Positions 57,353 through 64,000 of a DNA stretch of 64,000 nucleotides are shown in pieces. The notes beneath the pieces are model-generated. The model did not search any database. It saw only the letters and a program-made list of their open reading frames with translations, and was not told the origin of the DNA. Each line of letters starts with the position of its first letter. The stretch's first letter is position 1. The translations under genes were made by a program, and so were the position numbers. The DNA comes from Pseudoalteromonas shioyasakiensis (GTDB taxonomy: Bacteria > Pseudomonadota > Gammaproteobacteria > Enterobacterales > Alteromonadaceae), in contig NZ_CP077770.1 in NCBI RefSeq assembly GCF_019134595.1, positions 1,446,001 to 1,510,000 of the forward strand. Reading direction: 5' to 3'.

Positions 57353-57371
57353 TATAATGACAACGCTGTCA
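57353..57371 (+). promoter_or_regulatory. nagK promoter -10 box with overlapping NagR-type operator
   Basis: TATAAT at 57353-57358 runs directly into TGACAACGCTGTCA (57358-57371), a 14-bp palindrome identical (reverse complement) to the site at nagB and the one near 27890. The start point would lie inside the operator. A leader hairpin (TCGCATT 57412-57418 with AATGCGA 57433-57439) follows. Confidence 0.78.
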
Positions 57372-57476
57372 TTTCTTGTGTAACATTAAATCAACAAAGG
57401 TTGAGATGATTTCGCATTCTGATAAGAAAAATAATGCGATTTAGACAAAAACTAAACGAAGGCTAGGGGTCGTTAA

Positions 57477-58391
57477 ATGATGGCGAAGAGTGTGAATGAG
57501 GACCAATTGTTTATTGGTATTGATGGTGGCGGAACGAAATGCCGAGCAACTATCTACTCTGTTAAACAAGGTGTATTAGGAACTGGCCTAGGTGGTCCTG
57601 CAAATCCATTACATGGTTTGGAACGTACTCTCGAATCTATTATGGTCTCAACACAATTAGCACTTCGTGATGCGGGTTTACCGCTTGAAACCGTTCATCA
57701 GCTTTATGCCGGCTTAGGTTTAGCAGGCGTAAACCTACCAAGCTTGTACGACAAGATTATGGAATGGGAGCATCCATTTAAACAAATGTTCCTCACCACT
57801 GACTTACATACAGCCTGTATTGGCGCCCATGAAGGGAGTGATGGTGCGGTGATCATCACAGGCACTGGCTCTTGTGGGTTTTCTTGTGTAAATGGTCGCA
57901 CAACTAACTTTGGTGGTCATGGCTTCGCTCTAGGAGATAAAGGCAGTGGTGCCTGGATGGGTCTTGAAGCAATAAAAGCGACCTTGTTAGACCTTGATGG
58001 TCTAGGCGAATCAACAAATCTGACTAACGTGATCACCGAGCATTTTGCAGCTGACAATGCAATGGCGATTGTTGAGAAAATGTCTGGTCAGCCTTCGAGT
58101 AGTTTTGCCAAATTAGCCCGCTATGTATTTGAAGCAGCCAATCACAATGACAAAGTTGCGGTTTCGATTGTTAAAGAGGGAGCTGATTACGTTAGCAAAT
58201 TAGCGCAGCGCTTATTAGAGAATAACCCGCCACGTTTATCTATGATTGGCGGTTTAGCCGAGCCATTAAATAAGTGGCTTGCAGAAGATATTGCGAAACG
58301 CGTTGAATCTCCTATTCAACCACCGGAAATGGGCGCTGTGTATTTTGCTCAGCAATCCGTGCTTGAACAAAACCAAGAGGTAAGTTTGTAA
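57477..58391 (+). CDS. nagK: N-acetylglucosamine kinase, BadF/BadG-type
   Basis: A 304-residue kinase of the BadF/BadG/BcrA ATPase fold. The N-terminal FIGIDGGGTKCRATIY is the phosphate-1 motif. ITGTGSCGFSCVNGRTTNFGG and GDKGSGAWMGLEA complete the ATP and sugar sites. In Alteromonadales GlcNAc operons this kinase phosphorylates free GlcNAc after permease uptake (no PTS). Its stop overlaps the nagA start by one base. The symbol is by operon context. Confidence 0.9.
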   Translation: MMAKSVNEDQLFIGIDGGGTKCRATIYSVKQGVLGTGLGGPANPLHGLERTLESIMVSTQLALRDAGLPLETVHQLYAGLGLAGVNLPSLYDKIMEWEHPFKQMFLTTDLHTACIGAHEGSDGAVIITGTGSCGFSCVNGRTTNFGGHGFALGDKGSGAWMGLEAIKATLLDLDGLGESTNLTNVITEHFAADNAMAIVEKMSGQPSSSFAKLARYVFEAANHNDKVAVSIVKEGADYVSKLAQRLLENNPPRLSMIGGLAEPLNKWLAEDIAKRVESPIQPPEMGAVYFAQQSVLEQNQEVSL

Positions 58392-59503
58392 TGACGATTT
58401 ATCATGCAAGTAAATTGTTTACCGGTGACGAATTTTTATCTGACGTATACTTTAGCGTCGACAATGGTGTGTTTAAGCGTGTTGAAGCAGATGCTAATGC
58501 CGTTGCATTAACGGGTTTAGTGGCACCCGGTTTTATTGATGTACAAGTGAATGGCGGTGGCGGGGCGTTTTTTAACGCTGAACAAACGCCAGATTGCTTA
58601 GATAGAATAGCCAAAGCTCATGGTCAGTTTGGTTCAACAGCGATTATGCCAACGCTAATTACCGACCAAGTCGAAGTCATGGCAAAAGCGGCCGATGCCA
58701 CTGCACAAGCAATTGCTGAAGGTGTTCCGGGCGTAATGGGTGTGCACTTCGAAGGGCCGCACCTTTCATTAGGGAAAAAAGGCACCCACAGCGAGCAATT
58801 TATTCGTCCAATCACAGAACAAGAATTTGCAATTTACGCCCGCCAAGACTTAGGCATTAAAATGGTTACCTTAGCACCTGAGAATGTCAGTGCTGATGAT
58901 ATCGCACGCTTAGTCGAGTGTGGTGTAAAAGTGAGTATTGGCCACACCAATGCAGACTTTGCGACCACCAATGCTGCACTTGCTGCAGGGGCTGATGGTT
59001 TTACCCACTTATTTAATGCCATGTCAGCATTTACATCACGAGAGCCTGGTGTTGTTGGTGCTGCACTTTGGGATGATAACAGCTGGTGCGGCTTAATTAT
59101 TGATGGTCACCATGTACACCCTTCATCAGCAAAATTAGCAATTCGCAGCAAGCAGCGCGGAAAAATTATGTTAGTCACAGATGCAATGCCACCTGTAGGG
59201 ACTGACGATATGGAGTTTGATTTTTTTGATGGTCGTAAAGTTATTCGTACTGGCGATCGATTAAATTCAACGACCGGTGAATTAGCAGGCAGCGTACTTG
59301 ATATGGCAAGTGCGGTGCGCAACACAGTGAACACATTGGATGTTAGCCTTGCTGAGAGCTTACGTATGGCATCACTTTATCCTGCACAATATTTAGGTTT
59401 ACATAAAAAAGGTCGCTTACTGAGCGGTTTTGATGCTGATTTTGTTGTGTTAGACGCACAGCAAAATGTACAAGCCACCTTTATTGCTGGAAAAGCGCTA
59501 TAA
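58391..59503 (+). CDS. nagA: N-acetylglucosamine-6-phosphate deacetylase
   Basis: Removes acetate from GlcNAc-6-P. The 370 residues (E. coli about 382) contain FIDVQVNGGGGAFF, VHFEGPHLSLGKKGTH, SIGHTNADFATTN, GFTHLFNAMSAFTSREPGVVG and MLVTDAMPPVG, covering the metal ligands and the catalytic Asp. It is coupled to nagK by a TAATG overlap. A terminator-like hairpin follows before nagX. Confidence 0.95.
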   Translation: MTIYHASKLFTGDEFLSDVYFSVDNGVFKRVEADANAVALTGLVAPGFIDVQVNGGGGAFFNAEQTPDCLDRIAKAHGQFGSTAIMPTLITDQVEVMAKAADATAQAIAEGVPGVMGVHFEGPHLSLGKKGTHSEQFIRPITEQEFAIYARQDLGIKMVTLAPENVSADDIARLVECGVKVSIGHTNADFATTNAALAAGADGFTHLFNAMSAFTSREPGVVGAALWDDNSWCGLIIDGHHVHPSSAKLAIRSKQRGKIMLVTDAMPPVGTDDMEFDFFDGRKVIRTGDRLNSTTGELAGSVLDMASAVRNTVNTLDVSLAESLRMASLYPAQYLGLHKKGRLLSGFDADFVVLDAQQNVQATFIAGKAL

Positions 59504-59522
59504 CAAGCTTCCCTGGTAAAAA

Positions 59523-59549
59523 CCCCGCCGTTGTATCGCGGGGCTTTTT
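59523..59549 (+). terminator. Terminator-like hairpin between nagA and nagX
   Basis: CCCCGC (59523-59528) pairs with GCGGGG (59538-59543), followed by CTTTTT. It lies only 18 bp before the nagX start, so it would reduce read-through from nagKA into nagX. Confidence 0.75.
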
Positions 59550-59566
59550 CTATTTAAGGTAATACA

Positions 59567-60697
59567 ATGACAACAACACAACCAACAAGAAAACGTTTGG
59601 CATCGCTGGATGCACTGCGCGGCATGGATATGTTTTGGATATTAGGCGGACAGTCACTATTCGCAGCGCTCTTCGTTTTAACTGGCTGGACTGGCTGGAA
59701 AGTTTTTGAAGCACACACCGTGCATAGTGTTTGGCATGGCTTCACATTTTACGATCTGATTTTCCCATTGTTTATATTCTTATCGGGTGTGGCGATGGGG
59801 TTAGCCCCCAAACGCATTGACCATTTACCGTTTGATGAGCGCAAAGTGTATTACCGCAAGGCGGGTAAACGTCTTTTACTATTGTGTTTATTAGGTATTT
59901 TGTATAACCACGGCTGGGGCACAGGGATGCCAATGGCGTTGGATGAAATTCGTTATGCCAGTGTACTTGGCCGCATCGCTATTGCGTGGTTCTTCTGTGC
60001 AATGTTGGTTTGGCATACCAGTTTACGAACACAAATTATTACCGCTGCGGCTATTTTAGTGGGTTACTGGTTTCTACTTTGTTTTGTTCCAGTGCCAGGT
60101 GGCAGTGCCGGCGACCTTTCAGCTGCAGGAAGTTGGAATGCATGGTTTGATGCGCACTTACTACCAGGTATTAGTTATCAAAACCGTGTGGTAGACCCTG
60201 AAGGTGTATTGTCGAATATCCCTGCGATAGTCAATGCATTAATGGGTGTGTTTGCAGGTCAATTAGTGGCTCGTGCCCAGAAAATTGGTGAGTGGAAAAT
60301 GACCGCCTTGTTGTTCGCCGCAGGTGTGGTAAGTGTGTGTTTAGGTTGGTTATGGGATTTACAGTTCCCAGTAAATAAAGAACTTTGGACCAGCTCATTT
60401 GTGCTTGTAACCGTTGGCTGGAGTGCCATATTGCTCGCCGTATTTTATGCACTGGTGGATATTCTGCCAGGGCAACGCGCCGCGTATCCTTTTGTGATCA
60501 TAGGTGCAAATTCAATTATTATTTATTTAGCGTCAAGCCTTGTGAATTGGGGCTATGTCAGCCAAAGCGTATTTGGTGGGGTGGTTCGAGCTGTGCCAGA
60601 GGTATGGCAACCCCTGATGGCGGTGATTGCATTATTAGCAGTACAAATGCTGGTATTGCATTGGATGTATCGCCGTAAGATCTTTGTTAGTGTTTAA
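59567..60697 (+). CDS. nagX: NagX, DUF5009/heparan-alpha-glucosaminide acetyltransferase-like membrane protein
   Basis: A 376-residue membrane protein with about ten helices. The N-terminal RLASLDALRGMDMFWILGGQ is the family motif, and DLIFPLFIFLSGVAMGLAPKR and the C-terminal FVIIGANSIIIYLASSLV follow. In Shewanella-type GlcNAc operons this protein was proposed to act in GlcNAc uptake or modification (from memory). An AAGG ribosome site precedes the ATG. It lies between nagA and nagB. Confidence 0.85.
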   Translation: MTTTQPTRKRLASLDALRGMDMFWILGGQSLFAALFVLTGWTGWKVFEAHTVHSVWHGFTFYDLIFPLFIFLSGVAMGLAPKRIDHLPFDERKVYYRKAGKRLLLLCLLGILYNHGWGTGMPMALDEIRYASVLGRIAIAWFFCAMLVWHTSLRTQIITAAAILVGYWFLLCFVPVPGGSAGDLSAAGSWNAWFDAHLLPGISYQNRVVDPEGVLSNIPAIVNALMGVFAGQLVARAQKIGEWKMTALLFAAGVVSVCLGWLWDLQFPVNKELWTSSFVLVTVGWSAILLAVFYALVDILPGQRAAYPFVIIGANSIIIYLASSLVNWGYVSQSVFGGVVRAVPEVWQPLMAVIALLAVQMLVLHWMYRRKIFVSV

Positions 60698-60744
60698 TAA
60701 TTATTAAACACTAACATAAATAGTAATTTTTTATTCACTTTTAC

Positions 60745-60786
60745 TTTACAAAGATAAAACTAGAAGTGATAATGACAGCGTTGTCA
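60745..60786 (+). promoter_or_regulatory. nagB promoter with overlapping NagR-type operator
   Basis: TTTACA (60745-60750), a 17-bp spacer and GATAAT (60768-60773) form a sigma-70 promoter. The operator TGACAGCGTTGTCA (60773-60786) starts at the last base of the -10 box, the same geometry as at nagK. Confidence 0.8.
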
Positions 60787-60829
60787 TAATGGTTGTAGCT
60801 ACTGCATCGTATCCTGGCAGTGGTTTGAT

Positions 60830-60881
60830 CTAAAACCCAGCTCGATTGCACGTGGGGTTGGGTTTTAGGTCCCATTTTTTT
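60830..60881 (+). terminator. Attenuator-like hairpin in the nagB leader
   Basis: CTAAAACCCA (60830-60839) and TGGGTTTTAG (60859-60868) form a perfect 10-bp stem with a 19-nt loop. A seven-T run follows from 60875. It lies downstream of the predicted nagB start point and 26 bp before the nagB ATG. It is either the nagX terminator read from upstream or a true attenuator. Confidence 0.75.
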
Positions 60882-60907
60882 CCAACTTATAATTAGAGCT
60901 AATCGAT

Positions 60908-61702
60908 ATGCAAATAGTGATTCTTGATGATGCAGCCCAAGTTGCAGCGTATGGTGCCAACATCTTTGCGAAACAATTACTAAAAAAACCAGTCTCGGTA
61001 CTTGGTCTCGCCACAGGTTCAACACCTGTTGCTTTGTATCAACAACTGATCGAAAAAAATAAAGCGGGCGATATTTCGTTTAGCCAAGCGACAACATTTA
61101 ACTTAGACGAATACTTAGGTTTAACTGGCGAGCATCCACAAAGCTACCGCTACTTTATGAATGAGCAGCTGTTTAACCATGTTGATATCGACAAACAAAA
61201 CACCCATGTACCGCCAGGTGATGCAGTAAATCCACTTGTTGCTTGTACTGAGTATGAACAAAAAATCACAGCCGCTGGTGGTGTTGACGTACAACTACTT
61301 GGTATTGGCCGTAACGGTCACATCGGTTTTAATGAACCTTCATCAGGTTTGACATCACGCACCCGTGTTAAAACACTGACGAAAGCGACGATTGAAGACA
61401 ATGCGCGATTTTTTGATGAAGGCGAATATCAACCGCATTTATCAATCACTATGGGTATTGGCACCATTTTAGAAGCAAAAAAGGTAGTGCTTTTGGCGAC
61501 GGGTGCAAGTAAAGCGGATGCCGTCCACGCCATGATTGAAGGCCCGTTAATGGCTAAATGCCCAGCTTCAGCACTGCAACTTCATAAAGATGCGGTGATC
61601 ATCATTGATAAAGCTGCAGCAAGTAAATTAGAAGATTTAGAGTTCTATCAGCACATTGAAGCTGAGAACCAAAAACTACAAGCGCACCTAGCGACCTTGT
61701 AA
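60908..61702 (+). CDS. nagB: Glucosamine-6-phosphate deaminase
   Basis: Converts glucosamine-6-P to fructose-6-P and ammonia, the last step of GlcNAc use. The 264 residues (E. coli 266) contain [32 protein letters not shown] and [18 protein letters not shown] with the catalytic Asp/His set. This is the hexameric NagB-I type, not the SIS-domain NagB-II used by many Shewanella. It has its own promoter and operator. Confidence 0.96.
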   Translation: MQIVILDDAAQVAAYGANIFAKQLLKKPVSVLGLATGSTPVALYQQLIEKNKAGDISFSQATTFNLDEYLGLTGEHPQSYRYFMNEQLFNHVDIDKQNTHVPPGDAVNPLVACTEYEQKITAAGGVDVQLLGIGRNGHIGFNEPSSGLTSRTRVKTLTKATIEDNARFFDEGEYQPHLSITMGIGTILEAKKVVLLATGASKADAVHAMIEGPLMAKCPASALQLHKDAVIIIDKAAASKLEDLEFYQHIEAENQKLQAHLATL

Positions 61703-61717
61703 AATTGTGAGAGAGAA

Positions 61718-61745
61718 TAAAAAAGCCCAGTTTGGGCTTTTTTTA
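61718..61745 (+). terminator. Terminator after nagB
   Basis: The stem AAAAAAGCCCA/TGGGCTTTTTT and a T-run lie 16 bp after the stop. Confidence 0.9.
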
Positions 61746-61816
61746 TGCCTGTAATAAATTGGGTTTATCATCCGCTTATGGTAGTTTTAGCGAGTTAACT
61801 ATTTTCAAGGAATGCC

Positions 61817-62734
61817 ATGCTGAATTACTCTCAAATGCCATTGGATCGTGCATCAAATCGCCGAAAAGATCCAAAGTGGTTAAAGGCTCAAATGAATTCT
61901 CAGAGTCGCTGGTTATTGGTCAATAACAATCAAAGTTTATTTGTTAAAGACAGTCCTGAAGTGTGTTATTTACGCTTATCTCAAGTGGATCATCTCGATT
62001 TATCAAAAGGCATTTTATTGGGGTTAGACGACGATGATGTGGCTCATTTTGCTTTAGATGTCAGCCATGTTCCAGATTCACTCATTGAGCCTATGCTCAA
62101 TGGCGCTGAATTTGTTGATATTCGCAAGTTAGGCCCACAAGTTGAGCTAAAACAAGGTTCGATTGCCGCACTGGCAAGGGGTTTGTGTTTTTGGCACGCA
62201 ACGCACCGTTTTTGTGGTCGTTGTGGTCATGAAAATAACATGGTTGAAGCAGGGCATTCACGTTTATGTGAGAACCAAACTTGCCAGCATCAAACTTTTC
62301 CGCGAACCGATCCTGCGGTGATTATGATAGTCACAAAAACCTTTTCAGATGGGGTTGAGCGCTGCTTGCTAGGCCGTCAAGCAAGCTGGCCTGACGGTGT
62401 TTTTTCAACTCTTGCTGGTTTTGTTGACCCAGGTGAAACACTAGAGCAGGCCGTTGCCCGCGAAGTTATGGAAGAAGCTGGTGTTGCGGTGAAAGATATT
62501 CAATACATCGCTTCACAGCCTTGGCCATTTCCATCATCAATTATGTTTGGCTTTATGGCCACAGCAGTTTCAGAAGATATTCAAGTAGATAAAGATGAGT
62601 TAGACGATGCAAGATGGTTTAGCCGTGCTGAACTTAATGAATTCGGCCAATGGCATGAGCAGGGCAGTCACCTTAAACTAACCCGACAAGATTCTATTTC
62701 TCGATTTTTGGTTGAGCACTGGCGCAACCTGTAA
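61817..62734 (+). CDS. nudC: NADH/NAD-cap pyrophosphatase NudC
   Basis: Hydrolyses NADH and decaps NAD-RNA. The 305 residues are longer than in E. coli (about 257), with an extra N-terminal domain. The zinc ribbon is FCGRCGHENNMVEAGHSRLCENQTCQH, with Cys at four positions. The Nudix box is GFVDPGETLEQAVAREVMEEAG. The NudC signature SQPWPFPSS follows it. The metC gene starts 19 bp after the stop and may be co-transcribed. Confidence 0.93.
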   Translation: MLNYSQMPLDRASNRRKDPKWLKAQMNSQSRWLLVNNNQSLFVKDSPEVCYLRLSQVDHLDLSKGILLGLDDDDVAHFALDVSHVPDSLIEPMLNGAEFVDIRKLGPQVELKQGSIAALARGLCFWHATHRFCGRCGHENNMVEAGHSRLCENQTCQHQTFPRTDPAVIMIVTKTFSDGVERCLLGRQASWPDGVFSTLAGFVDPGETLEQAVAREVMEEAGVAVKDIQYIASQPWPFPSSIMFGFMATAVSEDIQVDKDELDDARWFSRAELNEFGQWHEQGSHLKLTRQDSISRFLVEHWRNL

Positions 62735-62753
62735 AGCACAGCTTGGACAAATT

Positions 62754-63932
62754 ATGACAAAGACAAATAAAAATACCCAAATCGTCTCTGCAGGGCGTAA
62801 AAAAGCATATACACAAGGGGTTGTGAACCCTGTGGTGCAACGTGCATCAACGGTAGTATTCGATTCAGTGGCTGATTTAAAAGCAGCGGCGAAGAAGCGA
62901 GGTGACAAAACGTTATTTTATGGCCGTCGCGGTACGACGACACATTTTGCTCTGCAAGAAGCGATTACTGAACTTGAAGGCGGCGAAGGCTGTGCGCTGT
63001 ATCCATCAGGGGCGGCTGCAATAAGCAATGCACTACTCTCGTTTGTGAAAACGGGCGATCATATTTTAATGGTGGATACCGCTTACGAGCCAACCCGTGA
63101 TTTTTGTGACAAAATACTGGCTGGATTAGGCATTGAAACAACCTATTACCCGCCGGGAATTGGTGCAGGGATTAGTGAGCTTATTAAAGATAACACTCGC
63201 GTATTGTTTTTAGAGTCACCTGGCTCAATCACCATGGAAGTGCAAGATGTGCCAGCCATGGTTGCTAAGGCAAATGAGCGCGGTGTAATGACCATGCTAG
63301 ATAACACCTGGGGGAATGGTCTGCATTTTAGACCGCTTGAGCATGGCGTAGATATTAGTATTCAAGCTGCTACAAAATACATCGTTGGTCACTCTGATGT
63401 GATGATGGGGGTGGCGGTTGCTAATAAAAAGTATTGGCCAACCCTTCGAGAAAATTCATACCTACTTGGTCAATGTACCTCTGCAGATGATGCCTATTTA
63501 GCATTACGTGGTCTGCGTACTATGGCTGTGCGTTTAAAACAGCATGAACAAGCTGCCATCGAAGTGGCTAAATGGCTTGAGACGCACCCATTAGTTGATC
63601 ATATTCGCCATCCGGCCTTTGCAACGTGCCCGGGTCATGAGTTCTTTAAGCGAGATTTTGATGGCAGTAACGGCTTATTTTCATTTGTAATGAAGCAAGG
63701 TAATCAACAAGCGATTGATGCGTTTTTAGATAGCTTGCACCATTTTAAAATGGGCTTTTCTTGGGGTGGTTATGAGAGTTTAGTCACAGCAAACCTGAGC
63801 ATGAAAGGGCTACGCTCTGAAACAGGTTGGTCGCAAGGCCCGGTAATAAGGCTACACATTGGTCTTGAAGATGTGGCTGATTTACTAGCCGACCTTGACC
63901 AAGCGCTTGCAGTGTACGAAAGCCACCTCTAG
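62754..63932 (+). CDS. metC: Cystathionine beta-lyase
   Basis: Cleaves cystathionine to homocysteine, pyruvate and ammonia with PLP. The 392 residues start from the ATG at 62754 (GGACAA upstream; an earlier in-frame start lies inside nudC). E. coli MetC has about 395. The PLP Lys sits in SIQAATKYIVGHSDVMMG. Family segments ALYPSGAAAISNALLSF and MLDNTWGNGLHFRPLEHG point to MetC rather than MetB. No MetJ box was found upstream. MetR at 26859-27746 is a potential regulator elsewhere. Confidence 0.93.
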   Translation: MTKTNKNTQIVSAGRKKAYTQGVVNPVVQRASTVVFDSVADLKAAAKKRGDKTLFYGRRGTTTHFALQEAITELEGGEGCALYPSGAAAISNALLSFVKTGDHILMVDTAYEPTRDFCDKILAGLGIETTYYPPGIGAGISELIKDNTRVLFLESPGSITMEVQDVPAMVAKANERGVMTMLDNTWGNGLHFRPLEHGVDISIQAATKYIVGHSDVMMGVAVANKKYWPTLRENSYLLGQCTSADDAYLALRGLRTMAVRLKQHEQAAIEVAKWLETHPLVDHIRHPAFATCPGHEFFKRDFDGSNGLFSFVMKQGNQQAIDAFLDSLHHFKMGFSWGGYESLVTANLSMKGLRSETGWSQGPVIRLHIGLEDVADLLADLDQALAVYESHL

Positions 63933-63957
63933 GTTAAAAGTTTATACTTTGTTACAT

Positions 63958-63982
63958 AAGACCCGCTTGTCGGGTCTTTTTT
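63958..63982 (+). terminator. Terminator after metC
   Basis: The stem AAGACCCG/CGGGTCTT, with a CTTGT loop, is followed by a run of T at the window end. Confidence 0.9.
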
Positions 63983-64000
63983 TTCTGGTAATTCAAGCTG

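Noticed and set aside
60885..60900. TATAAT at 60890 as the nagB promoter
   Set aside because: A start there would leave almost no leader, and no -35 fits; the TTTACA-17-GATAAT promoter at the operator is far better.
62700..62753. A MetJ box upstream of metC
   Set aside because: No AGACGTCT-like 8-mers are present in the short nudC-metC gap.

Overview
The window looks like ordinary chromosome from a marine gammaproteobacterium of the Alteromonadales, most likely Pseudoalteromonas or a close relative. The DNA is AT-rich. Gene order matches conserved gammaproteobacterial blocks (rnhA/dnaQ divergent; pabB-nudL-sdaA; cmoA-cmoB; purM-purN; a yecE-like gene divergent from aspS). There is a Shewanella/Alteromonas-style GlcNAc operon (nagK-nagA-nagX-nagB) and a large tandem tRNA array. 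The genus is inferred from gene content and not proved.

Layout. 1-3 kb: end of an MBL-fold hydrolase gene, rnhA, dnaQ and a secreted/membrane protein. 3.0-4.1 kb: seven identical tRNA-Asp(GUC) genes behind one strong promoter, then about 28.7 perfect copies of a 7-bp tandem repeat. 4.2-5.0 kb: an HTH-membrane gene split by a 161-bp MITE-like element. 5-16 kb: purine permease, cysB, sdaA-nudL-pabB, class I fumarase, leucine-type dehydrogenase, CAT-like acyltransferase. 16-30 kb: a large propeller diguanylate cyclase, MtfA-like peptidase, a propeller-amidohydrolase, a TetR/HPP pair with a double palindromic operator, Nif3-like, ElyC-like, MetR, two secreted alpha/beta hydrolases (the second runs into a second MITE copy), YchJ. 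30-47 kb: SulA-like gene with a LexA-type site, S9 peptidase lipoprotein, a small ABC exporter-like pair, fadE, YafJ-like amidotransferase, purM-purN, cmoA-cmoB, a CheX-like protein, a second diguanylate cyclase. 47-64 kb: yecE-like, aspS, pentapeptide protein, GNAT, a frameshifted hydrolase, 2OG-Fe(II) oxygenase, rhlE, a SatD/DUF3307 operon divergent from a NYN-domain gene, the nag operon, nudC, metC.

No prophage, CRISPR array or classical defence island is visible. The most interesting signals are non-coding. (1) Six of the seven identical tRNA-Asp genes are flanked by inverted repeats whose sequences differ from copy to copy, as expected if each precursor's leader pairs with its own trailer. 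(2) Two nearly identical 161-bp hairpin MITEs are present: one splits a gene and removal restores the frame exactly, the other supplies a gene's C-terminus. (3) An identical 14-bp palindrome, a probable NagR operator, lies at nagK, at nagB and also in front of the hydrolase/esterase pair near 28 kb. (4) A terminator-like hairpin sits in the nagB leader downstream of its likely promoter. (5) Three 18-bp palindromes at exact 28-bp spacing separate satD from the NYN gene. (6) Several unrelated 7-bp repeat tracts lie in intergenic gaps.
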